DNA of 64,000 bases from an uncultured Atopobium sp. (GTDB lineage Bacteria > Actinomycetota > Coriobacteriia > Coriobacteriales > Atopobiaceae). The position numbers and the translations under genes were made by a program. The notes below the pieces were generated by a model, which worked only from the letters and a program-made list of their open reading frames with translations, was not told where the DNA came from and did no database searches. Shown here one piece after another: positions 15,347-25,057 of this stretch; the stretch's first letter is position 1; the number at the start of each line of letters is the position of its first letter. The stretch is from contig CALKTD010000009.1 in NCBI GenBank assembly GCA_937997345.1, positions 98,985 through 162,984 on the forward strand, in the 5' to 3' direction.

Positions 15347-16637
15347 GGGCGCGCGTGTTGTAGACCCGCAGCTTAATCTTGACGCGGTACTGGACGTCCG
15401 TATTGACGGAGAAACCATTGCTGAAGTCGCAGCTACGGTTAAGCCTCAAGAGGGTGACACCGTTATTGATGCAAAGGGCAAGGTGCTTACCCCTGGCCTT
15501 GTTGATATGCACGTTCACTTCAGAGATCCAGGCTTTGAGTACAAAGAGACCATTGAGACGGGCTCTAGGGCTGCGGTTCACGGTGGCTTTACTGATGTTG
15601 CTACTATGCCAAACACCAATCCTGTTACTGATAATGGGCCTGCTGTTCGTTTCCAGATTGATCGCGGCAATGAGGTTGGTCTCATTCACGTCCGTCCTAT
15701 GGGTGCTTTAACCAAGGGCTCTAAGGGACAAGAGCTTGCTGAGATTGGCAATATGGTTGATGAGGGGGCATCCGCGTTCTCTGACGACGGCCACGGCGTT
15801 CAAAGCGCTGGTATGATGCGCACCGTTATGGAGTATGTCTCCCAGTTTGACCGCGTTGTTGCTGCTCACTGTGAGATTGAGTCCATCAGTGCTGGCGGCG
15901 TTGTCAACGAGGGCCGCGCAAGCACGCGTCTTGGTATGTTTGGTTGGCCAGCACTTGGCGAGGAGTTGGAGATTTCCAGAGACATTGATCTTTGTCGCCT
16001 TACTGGTTGTCCTCTGCACATCTGCCACATTTCAACGGGCAGGGGAGCAGAGCTGGTTCGTGCAGCCAAGAAGGAAGGCTTGCCTGTTACCGCTGAGGTT
16101 TGCCCTCACCACCTCTTCTTATCTGAGGATGACATCACCGACAACTATAATACCAACCTTAAGATGAATCCACCACTCAGAACTGCTGAAGATGCGCTTG
16201 CACTTCAGGCTGCAGTTGCAGACGGTACGGTTGATTGTATTGTTACCGATCATGCACCTCATGCAGCTCACGAGAAGGACTGTGAGTGGGAAATCTCTTA
16301 CTTTGGCTGCATTGGCCTTGAGACCTCGCTGCCTTTGATGGTCACCAATATGGTGCGCACCAATAAGCTTTCTTACACTGGTCTTGTTCGCGCAATGGCC
16401 GTTAATCCTCGTCGTATTCTGCGTCTTGCACCTGTTAAGATTGCTGCAGGTTACAAGGCTGACCTGACCCTTTTTGACCCAGAAAAGAAGGTTCAGATTA
16501 CGACAGAGTATTTTGAGAGCAAGTCCAAGAACTCCGCCTTCATTGGCTCTGAGCTCTATGGTGTTGCAACAGATGTGTTTGTTGATGGCAAGCGAGTTCT
16601 TGCTGATGAAGTAGTTGTTCCTGGAGGGGAAAAGTAA
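15330..16637 (+). CDS. pyrC: Dihydroorotase (class I)
   Basis: Zinc amidohydrolase that cyclises carbamoyl-aspartate to dihydroorotate. 435 residues; metal motif VDMHVHFRDPG near residue 55, then HCE, HICHIST and VTDHAPH, the usual ligand set. Start ATG lies inside the pyrB end, with GGAGGA upstream. Length and motifs fit the ~430-residue class I type rather than the shorter E. coli enzyme. Confidence 0.96.
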   Translation: MAFLLKGARVVDPQLNLDAVLDVRIDGETIAEVAATVKPQEGDTVIDAKGKVLTPGLVDMHVHFRDPGFEYKETIETGSRAAVHGGFTDVATMPNTNPVTDNGPAVRFQIDRGNEVGLIHVRPMGALTKGSKGQELAEIGNMVDEGASAFSDDGHGVQSAGMMRTVMEYVSQFDRVVAAHCEIESISAGGVVNEGRASTRLGMFGWPALGEELEISRDIDLCRLTGCPLHICHISTGRGAELVRAAKKEGLPVTAEVCPHHLFLSEDDITDNYNTNLKMNPPLRTAEDALALQAAVADGTVDCIVTDHAPHAAHEKDCEWEISYFGCIGLETSLPLMVTNMVRTNKLSYTGLVRAMAVNPRRILRLAPVKIAAGYKADLTLFDPEKKVQITTEYFESKSKNSAFIGSELYGVATDVFVDGKRVLADEVVVPGGEK

Positions 16638-17431
16638 TGCCACTACGTGGAAATGTACAGGTATTTGACTTTACGGTTCTGAGTAATACTCAGGTTGCTC
16701 AGAATCTGTATAGAGCCCAGCTCAAGGTACCAGGTCTTTGTAAGTTTCTAGCGCCTGGTCAGTTTGTAAATGTTAATGTTCCAGGCGATAAGCGCCACAT
16801 TCTTCGCATTCCGCTGTCCTTCTCGCTAGCTGATAAAGCAACTGATACGCTCGAGCTTATCTACGCAACGGTAGGTGAGGGTACACGCAGGCTTTCTCAG
16901 ATGAAGCCTGGCGACACTAGCGACATGACTGCTCCTTGCGGCCGCCCCTGGCGCCTTAACGCCTCTAGCAAGAGAAGCGTCCTGGTAGCAGGAGGTGTGG
17001 GTATCACACCAATTATCGCAGCGGCTCGTAAGCTTACCGAGCTAGGCGTTGAGTTTGACGCGGTCATTGGCGCACAAACTGCCGAGAAGCTCTTTGGAGA
17101 AGAAGATCTTCTCGCCTTAGGCGCACAGAACGTGTACGTTACAACAGATGACGGCTCTAAGGGTACCAAGGGCTTTGTAACAGCAGCTTTAGAGGAGCCT
17201 TTGAGCCAAGGTGTTTGGGACGCTATATATACCTGCGGTCCAGAGCCTATGATGAGAAGCGTCGCCAAGCTTGCAATTGCTCATAACGTTGCCTGCCAGG
17301 TTTCTATGGAGCGCATGATGAGCTGTGCATTTGGCGCATGCAACACCTGCAATGTCCCACTTGCTAAGGGCGGCTATGCGTCTGCTTGCATGGTTGGACC
17401 TGTTTTTGAGGCAAAGGAGATCGCATGGTAG
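16637..17431 (+). CDS. pyrK: Dihydroorotate dehydrogenase B, electron transfer subunit
   Basis: FAD/2Fe-2S protein that passes electrons from PyrD to NAD+. 264 residues; FAD motif RIPLSFS, nucleotide-binding VAGGVGITP and a C-terminal cysteine cluster CAFGACNTC followed by a further Cys. One-base overlap with pyrC and a 7-base overlap with pyrD (ATGGTAG). Its presence shows the NAD-linked class 1B enzyme is used. Confidence 0.95.
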   Translation: MPLRGNVQVFDFTVLSNTQVAQNLYRAQLKVPGLCKFLAPGQFVNVNVPGDKRHILRIPLSFSLADKATDTLELIYATVGEGTRRLSQMKPGDTSDMTAPCGRPWRLNASSKRSVLVAGGVGITPIIAAARKLTELGVEFDAVIGAQTAEKLFGEEDLLALGAQNVYVTTDDGSKGTKGFVTAALEEPLSQGVWDAIYTCGPEPMMRSVAKLAIAHNVACQVSMERMMSCAFGACNTCNVPLAKGGYASACMVGPVFEAKEIAW

Positions 17432-18351
17432 ATCAGGTAAAAATGGCCGTCAATCTTGGCGGCATCCAGATGAAAAATCCTATCAATACTGCTGCGGGTA
17501 CCTTTGGATATGGCTGGCAGTTTGAGGGTTTCTACGACGTTTCTCTGCTTGGCGCCATCACTATGAAGGGTGTTGCTCGCGTTCCTTGGGAAGGAAACCC
17601 AGCTCCTCGTATGTGCGAGCTCAACGGCGGCATGATGAACAGCGTTGGCCTTGCCAATCCTGGAGTGGACGATTTTATCGCCCACACTGATGACTACATG
17701 AAAGATCTTGAAGGCCGTGGTACGCGCGTCATCATGCAGATGGCGGCACACTCCGTTCAGGAGATGATTGACGTTGTCGAGCGCCTTGAAGAGCTTAATC
17801 CACACATCTCAGCTATTGAGCTTAACGTGAGTTGTCCAAATCTCGAGAAGGGCGGTAAGCCCCTCGGTGGTACTCCAGAGCAGGCTACAGAGATTATGAA
17901 GGCAGTACGTCCTCTGACAAAGCTGCCCATTCTGGTTAAGATGGCCCCCGTCAACGTTGCCGAGATTGGTAAAGCTTTTGAGGCCGCAGGCGCTGACGGT
18001 CTTACGTTAATCAACTCTATTCCAGGCATGTCAATTAATGTCCACACAAGAAAGAGCAGGCTCTCTAAGCCAACTGGCGGCCTTAGTGGTCCTCTTTGCC
18101 ATAACGCTGCAGTTCGCATGGTTTGGGAGTGTGCTCAGGCGGTCTCCATTCCTATCTGCGGCGTTGGCGGCGTAGAAACGGGCGAGGATGCTGCAGAGTT
18201 TATCCTTGCGGGCGCTACGGCTGTCTCGGTGGGTTCTGCAAACCTTTACGACCCAATGTGTGCTCCACGTATTCTGAACGAGCTTGCTGACTGGGCAAAG
18301 TCTCAGGGAGTATCTGACATCCACGAGCTGATTGGAGCTGTTGAATGCTAA
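17425..18351 (+). CDS. pyrD: Dihydroorotate dehydrogenase B, catalytic subunit
   Basis: FMN enzyme that oxidises dihydroorotate to orotate. 308 residues with NTAAGTFGYG near the start, the active-site Cys motif LNVSCPNLEKGG and the FMN phosphate block GVGGVETGEDAAEFILAGA. Coupled to pyrK (start) and pyrF (ATGCTAA overlap at the end). Confidence 0.96.
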   Translation: MVDQVKMAVNLGGIQMKNPINTAAGTFGYGWQFEGFYDVSLLGAITMKGVARVPWEGNPAPRMCELNGGMMNSVGLANPGVDDFIAHTDDYMKDLEGRGTRVIMQMAAHSVQEMIDVVERLEELNPHISAIELNVSCPNLEKGGKPLGGTPEQATEIMKAVRPLTKLPILVKMAPVNVAEIGKAFEAAGADGLTLINSIPGMSINVHTRKSRLSKPTGGLSGPLCHNAAVRMVWECAQAVSIPICGVGGVETGEDAAEFILAGATAVSVGSANLYDPMCAPRILNELADWAKSQGVSDIHELIGAVEC

Positions 18352-19076
18352 CAGACGAGCAGGCACGCGACGCCGTTATTGTTGCGCTTGATTGCACAAG
18401 AGAAAGAGCTCTGGAGCTCACCGATCTTCTCGCCGGACATGCACGCTGGGTTAAGGTTGGCATGACGCTTTTTTATCGCTACGGACCCTCGATGGTAGAT
18501 GAGATGCACGCACGTGGCTTCAAGGTGTTTCTTGACCTCAAGGTGCACGACATTCCATTCCAGGTCAAAGGTGCTGTCCACTCTGCATCGCTTTCTGGTG
18601 CAGACATCTTATCTATCCATGGCCTGGGAACCGCTCAGATGATCTCTGCTGGTCGCGAGGGTGCAGAAGAGGCTGCAGCAGAGCGTGGCGTTGATGAGTC
18701 TGGCCGCACCAAACTAGTGGCTATCTCTGTGCTTACCAGCATGGATGAGGATGCACTCCATTCCATTGGCGTAAACAGCTCTATTAAGGATGAAGTTGCT
18801 CGTTTGGCGTCTCTTTCTTATCACGCTGGTGCCGATGGAATTGTTTGTTCGCCTCAGGAAGCACAGGAAATGAGAGAACTTTTGGGACTGAATGCACTTA
18901 TTGTGACTCCTGGAGTTCGTCCAGAAGGTGCCGAGAAGGGCGATCAGGTCAGAATTTCCACACCTTCAGCTGCAATTAAGGCTGGAGCAAGCAAATTGGT
19001 AGTTGGTAGGCCAATTACCTGCGCAAACAATCCAGTTGAAGCATTTGAATCCATCATTTCTGAGCTTAAAAATTAA
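18345..19076 (+). CDS. pyrF: Orotidine 5'-phosphate decarboxylase
   Basis: Final step to UMP. 243 residues; N-terminal IVALDCTRE, the catalytic motif FLDLKVHDIP and C-terminal VVGRPITCANNP. Last gene of the operon. Orotate phosphoribosyltransferase (pyrE), which makes its substrate, is not in this operon or elsewhere in the window. Confidence 0.96.
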   Translation: MLTDEQARDAVIVALDCTRERALELTDLLAGHARWVKVGMTLFYRYGPSMVDEMHARGFKVFLDLKVHDIPFQVKGAVHSASLSGADILSIHGLGTAQMISAGREGAEEAAAERGVDESGRTKLVAISVLTSMDEDALHSIGVNSSIKDEVARLASLSYHAGADGIVCSPQEAQEMRELLGLNALIVTPGVRPEGAEKGDQVRISTPSAAIKAGASKLVVGRPITCANNPVEAFESIISELKN

Positions 19077-19200
19077 CAAAAGTTTTTGGAATTATGGTGA
19101 ACAGGTGGTTTTTGATGCGGAAATATTAAAAAACCCCTTGTAAATAACGTGTTATGTGGCAAACTATTTTGCTGAAGTGCAAAAGGCACATTAAATTGAG

Positions 19201-19221
19201 TTTCGTATATGAAGTACGAAA
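19201..19221 (+). repeat. Inverted repeat in the mihF leader
   Basis: TTTCGTA and TACGAAA, 7 bp arms around TATGAAG, ending nine bases before the mihF ribosome binding site. It may be a leader hairpin or operator. The 160 bp gap after pyrF holds nothing else clear. Confidence 0.4.
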
Positions 19222-19239
19222 ACGATGTTTGGAGGAACA

Positions 19240-19548
19240 ATGGCTCTACCTACACTTACCGATGAGCAGCGCAAGGCAGCACTTGAGAAGGCAGCTCAGG
19301 CTCGTCACGCTCGTGCAGAGCTTCGCGAGAAGGTTAAGACTGGTAAGGTCTCCCTTAAAGAGGTCCTTGATTCTACCGATCCTATTGCTGAGCGTATGAA
19401 GGTTTCCGCTCTTATCGAGTCCCTTCCTGGCTATGGCAAGGCAAAGGCAGCAAAGATTATGGACGAGCTCGGAATTTCCGCAACTCGCCGCGTTAAGGGC
19501 CTTGGCGCTCGTCAGCGTGAGCAGCTCCTCGAGGCACTGACCAAGTAG
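19240..19548 (+). CDS. mihF: Actinobacterial integration host factor (mIHF)
   Basis: Small DNA-bending nucleoid protein specific to actinobacteria, unrelated in fold to E. coli IHF. 102 residues from ATG 19240, preferred over an upstream ATG because GGAGG is four bases away. The N-terminus is a charged helix. The C-terminal half has the helix-two-turn-helix signature (IESLPGYGKAKAAKIMDELG, then RRVKGLGARQREQLLEAL). It directly precedes gmk, the conserved actinobacterial order. Confidence 0.93.
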   Translation: MALPTLTDEQRKAALEKAAQARHARAELREKVKTGKVSLKEVLDSTDPIAERMKVSALIESLPGYGKAKAAKIMDELGISATRRVKGLGARQREQLLEALTK

Positions 19549-20126
19549 TGGCTCGTTCAGCCAAACTTTTTGTAGTATCTGGACCGTCAGGTGTAGGAAA
19601 AGGAACGCTTGTCTCTCTGTTGAGGGACAAGCGTCCAAACCTAGGCCTGACGGTTTCGGCTACTACGCGCTCTCCACGACCAGGAGAAGTCGATGGAGTT
19701 GCGTATTATTTTCTCTCCGATGAAGAATTTAAAAAGCGCGTTGATGCTGGTGAATTCCTTGAGTGGGCTCATGTTCATGGCCATTGCTATGGCACGCTCA
19801 AATCCGAGGTTGATCGCCTGATTTCTGCAGGTCAGTCTGTTGTTCTAGAGATTGACGTTCAGGGTGGACTTATGGTCCACAAACAATATCCCAACGCTAT
19901 TCTCGTCTTTATTAAGCCACCTTCATTTGAAGAGCTTGAACAGCGTCTTAGAGGTCGCGGTACAGAAGACGAGAAGACCATTTCTACGAGACTTTCTAAT
20001 GCGTCGCGTGAAATGGAGCATGCAAACGACTATACTGTTTGCATTGTGAACGACAACCTTGAGACTGCTCTGAGCAAGCTCGAGGAAGTTTTTGATGACT
20101 ATGAATCAGACGGAGGTCAGCTTTAA
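19548..20126 (+). CDS. gmk: Guanylate kinase
   Basis: Phosphorylates GMP to GDP. 192 residues with P-loop SGPSGVGKGTL near residue 11 and the GMP-binding segment SATTRSPRPGEVDGVAYYF. GTG start shares a base with the mihF stop (TAGTG). Ends one base into rpoZ. Confidence 0.96.
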   Translation: MARSAKLFVVSGPSGVGKGTLVSLLRDKRPNLGLTVSATTRSPRPGEVDGVAYYFLSDEEFKKRVDAGEFLEWAHVHGHCYGTLKSEVDRLISAGQSVVLEIDVQGGLMVHKQYPNAILVFIKPPSFEELEQRLRGRGTEDEKTISTRLSNASREMEHANDYTVCIVNDNLETALSKLEEVFDDYESDGGQL

Positions 20127-20410
20127 TGTCTGTTATTAAGCCTGAGATTGACAGCCTGCTTCAGAAGACTGAGCAGAATCCATTCTTGCTTTGCTCACTT
20201 GCTTCTAAGCGTGCTTGCGATATTAACAATATGCTTCACGGTCAGCACCTGCGTGTAACCGCTGTTCAGGATTTTGATGACATTACTACTGTTGCAAGTG
20301 GTAAAGATTCTGTCTCTATTGCTATGAAAGAGATTAACGACGGTACCCTTGGCTTTGTTAAAGATTCTTTTGACGAGGCAATTAAGGGCGAGAACACCAT
20401 CGTTTACTAA
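20126..20410 (+). CDS. rpoZ: DNA-directed RNA polymerase omega subunit
   Basis: 94 residues; the omega signature is in the first half (KRACDINNML) with the conserved AMKEINDG segment later. It helps fold the beta' subunit. Its place after gmk is the usual one in Gram-positive bacteria. Confidence 0.92.
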   Translation: MSVIKPEIDSLLQKTEQNPFLLCSLASKRACDINNMLHGQHLRVTAVQDFDDITTVASGKDSVSIAMKEINDGTLGFVKDSFDEAIKGENTIVY

Positions 20411-20415
20411 GAGTT

Positions 20416-21660
20416 ATGACTGAAAGAGTATGTCTGGTTCACTACCACGAAATTGGTTTAAAGGGTAAGAACCGATCCACTTTTGAAAATCAGTTGGTAA
20501 CAAATTTGCGACGAGCCCTCCGACACTTTCCAGTGGCGGGGGTTTCTCGCATTTCTGGCTACCTTCTTGTAGAAACCACTGATAAACAAGCAACTGAAGA
20601 GCTGCAACATGCTGTGGCCCAGGTTCCTGGCGTTGCACGTGCTTCTTTGGCGTATCGTTGTGGCTTAGATGAGCAGGAGTTTTGTAACGCCGCCGTGAAG
20701 GCGCTGGGGGAGTCCGGTGACTTTACTACGTTTAAAGTGCATGCTCGTCGTTCCTCAACGGTCTATCCAAAGCATTCCATTGAGATTAACCAGCTTGTAG
20801 GCGCAGTGCTTTGCGAGAATTTCCCTGATAAAAAAGTTCAGATGCATAATCCGGATATGACGGTCTATGTACATGTTGTTCAGGGTAATGCGTATGTTTA
20901 CGCTGCATCTATTCACGGCGTCGGTGGTCTTCCTGTTGGTACTGCGGGCAAGGTTGTATCGCTTCTTTCTAGCGGCATAGATTCGCCTGTTGCCACATGG
21001 ATGGTTGGACGTAGGGGAGCTACGGTTATTCCTGTTCACTTCTCTGGACGTCCTATGACTTCCGATACCAGCGAATATCTGTGTCAGGATATCATTGAGG
21101 CTCTTGAGCCAGCTGGTCTTATTGGCAGGATGTACGTTGTACCATTTGGCGAGCACCAGCGTGAGATTTCCCTTGCTGTTCCACAGGCTCTTCGTGTCAT
21201 TATGTATCGTCGCGTGATGTACGTCATTGCACAGAAGATTGCAGAGCTTGAGGGTGCTAAAGCTCTGGTAACTGGTGAGTCACTTGGTCAAGTTGCTTCT
21301 CAGACACTTGATAACATTGCTGCTGTCAACGAGGCAGTCACCATACCTGTTTTGAGGCCTCTGATTGGCTCTGACAAGCAAGAAATCATCCGTCGCGCCC
21401 AAAATATCAACACGTTTGATATTTCAACGCAGACGGCTCCAGATTGCTGCACATTGTTTATGCCTCGTCGTCCTGAGACTCACGCAAGAATGCGAGAGGT
21501 TCTTGAAGCATGGAATTCCTTTGACCATGAAGCCATTATTAATGATCTTATGCAGCATATTGAGTATATTGACTTTAGTCAGTGTCCTTCATATAAGCCA
21601 CCTAAAAAGCTTGCTGCTCGTCATAAAGAACTTGCTCCTGCAGAGTTTATTGCTGACTAG
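20416..21660 (+). CDS. thiI: tRNA 4-thiouridine synthase (short form)
   Basis: Makes 4-thiouridine at position 8 of tRNA. 414 residues with an N-terminal ferredoxin-like and THUMP region, and the PP-loop SSGIDSPVATW near residue 182. The C-terminal rhodanese domain of the E. coli enzyme (482 residues) is absent, as in Bacillus, so a separate cysteine desulfurase would supply sulfur. Confidence 0.93.
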   Translation: MTERVCLVHYHEIGLKGKNRSTFENQLVTNLRRALRHFPVAGVSRISGYLLVETTDKQATEELQHAVAQVPGVARASLAYRCGLDEQEFCNAAVKALGESGDFTTFKVHARRSSTVYPKHSIEINQLVGAVLCENFPDKKVQMHNPDMTVYVHVVQGNAYVYAASIHGVGGLPVGTAGKVVSLLSSGIDSPVATWMVGRRGATVIPVHFSGRPMTSDTSEYLCQDIIEALEPAGLIGRMYVVPFGEHQREISLAVPQALRVIMYRRVMYVIAQKIAELEGAKALVTGESLGQVASQTLDNIAAVNEAVTIPVLRPLIGSDKQEIIRRAQNINTFDISTQTAPDCCTLFMPRRPETHARMREVLEAWNSFDHEAIINDLMQHIEYIDFSQCPSYKPPKKLAARHKELAPAEFIAD

Positions 21661-21712
21661 GATATCTTCACTGCTCAAAACTTTTGATCGCTTTGCTCAG
21701 ATGCATTTTTAG

Positions 21713-21742
21713 AATCCGCCCCGTAAAAGGGCGGATTTTTTA
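21713..21742 (+). terminator. Terminator after thiI
   Basis: AATCCGCCC/GGGCGGATT 9 bp stem followed by TTTTTT. The next 180 bp up to comEA show no gene; a weak TTCTTGT/ACAAGA inverted pair is the only structure. Confidence 0.93.
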
Positions 21743-21924
21743 TGCGAGTGGTTTGATAATCTTATTTAGTGCAATTCTGTTCTTGTAAGTTTGTGCAACA
21801 TATCTGGCAATTGTTGATAACTGTGTCAGATTACCAGCAGTTTCAGAACAAGACTATTAGATAAATCTTTAAAAGTAGCGTTTCTCATTACACTAATAGT
21901 TGAATATAAATCTGAGGTGATTGT

Positions 21925-22677
21925 ATGGCTCAGATTTCAAATAACCGCACTCAAATAATTAATAAATTGATGAGAAGGTTTAATTTATCTCAGCAACAAC
22001 TCATAGCGGTTGCCGCTGTAGTTGTCCTAGCTATTGTGTCAGCAGTTGTATTAATTGGAATAATTTCTGCTGGAACATCAGAGTCATTTGATAGATCACA
22101 TAATCAAGCAGACTCTACGCAAGGAGTGACTGTTGCAGAAAATCCACAACATACGGAAGAAGATAATGCTACAGATCAGCCAGGAGCTGATCATAAGATT
22201 AAAGAAGCCTCTCCTCAAATGATGGTTCATGTTGATGGAGCTGTTAAGTCGCCAGGACTTTACGCTCTACAAATGGCAAACCCACGCGTGAATGATGCTA
22301 TTCAAATAGCAGGAGGTTTAACTGAAGACGCAAACGGGCAAGGGATTAATCTAGCGTCTCCTGTTGAAGATGGTCAAAAAATATATATACCTAAAAAGGG
22401 AGAAGAGCCGCCACCAGAGATTCCACAGCCAGAGCAAAACAAAGCCACAAGCAATAAGCAAACAAATACGAAGAGAGATAAAAAGACGGTTGTAGATATT
22501 AATCGAGCAACTGTAGAAGAATTAACTAAGCTTCAAGGTGTGGGAGAAGGGCTGGCTCAGCGAATTGTTGCAGACAGACAAAAGAACGGACCTTTTAAAA
22601 CAACTGAAGATCTGATGCGTGTTTCTGGAATTGGCCAGAAAAAGTTTGATCAGCTCAAGGACAATATTCGTGTCTAA
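21925..22677 (+). CDS. comEA: Competence DNA-binding protein ComEA
   Basis: Membrane-anchored receptor that binds incoming double-stranded DNA during transformation. 250 residues: short cytoplasmic start, one transmembrane segment (about residues 28-50), a polar linker, an SLBB domain (MMVHVDGAVKSPGLYAL onward), and a C-terminal tandem helix-hairpin-helix (VDINRATVEELTKLQGVGEG and LMRVSGIGQKKF). Codon use in comEA-comEC leans to A/T-rich codons (AGA, ATA, TTA) compared with the genes on either side. Upstream of and overlapping comEC. Confidence 0.94.
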   Translation: MAQISNNRTQIINKLMRRFNLSQQQLIAVAAVVVLAIVSAVVLIGIISAGTSESFDRSHNQADSTQGVTVAENPQHTEEDNATDQPGADHKIKEASPQMMVHVDGAVKSPGLYALQMANPRVNDAIQIAGGLTEDANGQGINLASPVEDGQKIYIPKKGEEPPPEIPQPEQNKATSNKQTNTKRDKKTVVDINRATVEELTKLQGVGEGLAQRIVADRQKNGPFKTTEDLMRVSGIGQKKFDQLKDNIRV

Positions 22678-25057
22678 GGTGATAGAACAACCCACTAGGC
22701 CTTTTATTCCGTATAGCCTTTGTGCCTTGCTATTTGTTTGCGTATGGCTGCAAGTTTTTATCGCAAGAAACGTAATGCTTGATACTATTTTGCTTCAGAT
22801 TTTAGGAAGCTGCATGGCGGCAGCCTTAGGACTTTGGTATGTAAAGTACGCGCATACCAGCCTTATGACTGTTGGAACGGTTTTACTTTTACTTGTAATT
22901 ATCTTTATCAAGTCTTCTTTTATATATGCCAGTCAAATGGCATCGGTAGATCTTTTAGAGTCAACTGCTATACACGATTTTGAATTAGTCGTATCAAGAG
23001 ATTTAGTCTATAAAAATCATGCATGGACTGGTCAGGCAAACGTCATGTACCAGGGTAGATGCATTGGATCTGTGGGGCTACATGCCAAGGAACCATTCTT
23101 GCGAGAAACTCATCTTTGTTGTGAAGGTAGGTTTACACAATATAAAGATAAGGAGTTTTCAGAAGAACAATTTAAGAGAGGAGTACTTGGTTCAATTCAG
23201 ATAACCAAGGTGAATTCAAAAACCTATGGAGAGGGAATTATTGGAGAAGTTGCTCAATTTAGAGAAAACTGTATTTCTCAACTCCAACCAGAACAGAGCT
23301 TTGGTCGAGCGTTAGTTGCATGTGGTCTTTGTGCCTATAGGCCTAGCTTGTATAGCTTTAACATTCCTAGAATATTTATGCGTTGCGGTCTAATGCATCT
23401 CATTGCAATTTCTAGTTGTCACATGGTAATTCTCTCTGTTTTCATTGACGCTTTTCTTAAAAAGCTAACGATAAAACCTCTTTTAAGAGGGGTAGTGAAT
23501 TTATTTTTACTCAGTAGCTACGCGCTTTTCTGTGGATTACCTGCGTCTGCAATGAGGGCAATACTTCTTGTTGAACAAAAATACGTAATGCAATATGTGG
23601 GAAGAAAAAATCATACGCTCTCAGCAGTTTCTATCGTTGCATTATTTATGCTTTGTATAGATCCACAGCTAAGTGTGAATATTGCTTTCACTTTGTCTTT
23701 AGCATGTATTTTTGGCATGAATATCTACGGCGGTCTTGCTCAGTACTATGCAAAAATTGCTTTTCGCATATCTGGATATGGAAAAATACAGAAGATTCTT
23801 AGAAAACCGTTTTCTGACGTACGAAACACTATGTGTGCCACAACCGTTGCTCAGCTTTCGTGCCTTCCAATTTCTTGCATGTACTTTGGTCATTTTTCTT
23901 TACTTGCTCCTCTTTCAAGTGCGCTGATTACAAGTTTATTTTCTCTTCTGAGCTTATTTGGAATTGGGGCAATAGCTTTATGTTGGTTTAAACCGGCTCA
24001 AGATGTTGCTTTCTGCCTTGTGGATTTTCTTGGTCAGTTTATAGAGACTCTTTCTTCTTTTTTATCCGAAAGATCTTTTGCAAGCGTGTCGTTAACTGAC
24101 ATGAGTTGGATAGTTTCATTGCTTGTGTTTGCAGCAATGGTGGCTCTTTATGTGTTTTGGCCAAAAGGGAAAAGAGTAGTTTTATCTGGCATTTGTTTGA
24201 TGGTGTTTATGCTTATTTTGGGTTTAAGTATCTACTGGAAATTTTTCTCGCCAACAAGAATTTGTGTGATGGATATTGGTCAAGGTGATGCCATATTGCT
24301 CAGTGATGGTGCGCATTCTCTGCTTGTAGACACGAGTGTGGGAGATGTGGTTAATGACGCTCTAGAGCGACAACACATCTCATATCTTGATGCTATTTTG
24401 CTCACACACCTTGATGAGGATCATGCTGGTGGCGTGAAGTATATGGTTGGTTCGGTGAAGGCAGGTCGGGTATTAGTTGGAGAAGGAATAACAAAACAAG
24501 AAAAACCTGAGCTTCAGAGAGCTATTCAGAGGATTTCCGGCAGCAGCTCTTATGAAGTTTTATATGGTGATGAATTTGATGTTGGTCGCTTTCATATTCG
24601 CGTTGTGTGGCCACATAGGGGATACAAAGCTAAAGAAGCTAATAATGCGTCGGTTGAGCTCTATGTGACGTATAACGACGGGCAAAATACCCTAACTACG
24701 CTTTTAACGGGAGACGCTGAAAGAGATCAGACAAAAGAGACGGTGGATTCAGGCGATGTTGGCGATATAGATTTCTTAAAAGTTGGACATCATGGTGCAG
24801 CAAAGTCGCTTTATCCAGAAACTGCTCGTGCGCTAAAACCCGAGGTAGCAATTGCAAGTGCTGGAAAGAATAATCGTTATGGTCATCCTAAACAGGAAGC
24901 GGTGGATATCTTAGAGGGTGTTGGAGCAAGGTTTTATTGCACAAAAGATTATGGAGACGTCACCGTATTTCCCGGAGAACATGGACCTAGGGTAAGTGTG
25001 CAACATGCTAAAGTAGATACAGATTTAGAGGAGGAAAAAGATGGCGGAGCAGGCTAA
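22670..25057 (+). CDS. comEC: Competence DNA channel protein ComEC/Rec2
   Basis: Polytopic membrane protein thought to carry single-stranded DNA across the membrane. About 795 residues: N-terminal hydrophobic segments, an OB-like extracellular part, the Competence domain (MHLIAISSCHMVIL, then about seven membrane segments) and a C-terminal metallo-beta-lactamase domain with DIGQGDAILL and HLDEDHAGG. GTG at 22670 is chosen because AAGGA lies eight bases upstream; this overlaps the comEA end by eight bases. GTG 22679 is an alternative. The reading frame is intact, suggesting functional natural transformation. Confidence 0.93.
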   Translation: MSKVIEQPTRPFIPYSLCALLFVCVWLQVFIARNVMLDTILLQILGSCMAAALGLWYVKYAHTSLMTVGTVLLLLVIIFIKSSFIYASQMASVDLLESTAIHDFELVVSRDLVYKNHAWTGQANVMYQGRCIGSVGLHAKEPFLRETHLCCEGRFTQYKDKEFSEEQFKRGVLGSIQITKVNSKTYGEGIIGEVAQFRENCISQLQPEQSFGRALVACGLCAYRPSLYSFNIPRIFMRCGLMHLIAISSCHMVILSVFIDAFLKKLTIKPLLRGVVNLFLLSSYALFCGLPASAMRAILLVEQKYVMQYVGRKNHTLSAVSIVALFMLCIDPQLSVNIAFTLSLACIFGMNIYGGLAQYYAKIAFRISGYGKIQKILRKPFSDVRNTMCATTVAQLSCLPISCMYFGHFSLLAPLSSALITSLFSLLSLFGIGAIALCWFKPAQDVAFCLVDFLGQFIETLSSFLSERSFASVSLTDMSWIVSLLVFAAMVALYVFWPKGKRVVLSGICLMVFMLILGLSIYWKFFSPTRICVMDIGQGDAILLSDGAHSLLVDTSVGDVVNDALERQHISYLDAILLTHLDEDHAGGVKYMVGSVKAGRVLVGEGITKQEKPELQRAIQRISGSSSYEVLYGDEFDVGRFHIRVVWPHRGYKAKEANNASVELYVTYNDGQNTLTTLLTGDAERDQTKETVDSGDVGDIDFLKVGHHGAAKSLYPETARALKPEVAIASAGKNNRYGHPKQEAVDILEGVGARFYCTKDYGDVTVFPGEHGPRVSVQHAKVDTDLEEEKDGGAG

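Noticed and set aside
22619..22669. ATG at 22619 as comEC start
   Set aside because: Would overlap comEA by 59 bases in another frame with no ribosome binding site; GTG 22670 has AAGGA at proper spacing.
21925..25057. comEA-comEC as a recent horizontal acquisition
   Set aside because: Codon use is more A/T-rich, but the comEA-comEC-holA-rpsT-lepA order is conserved widely and no mobility genes or repeats flank it.
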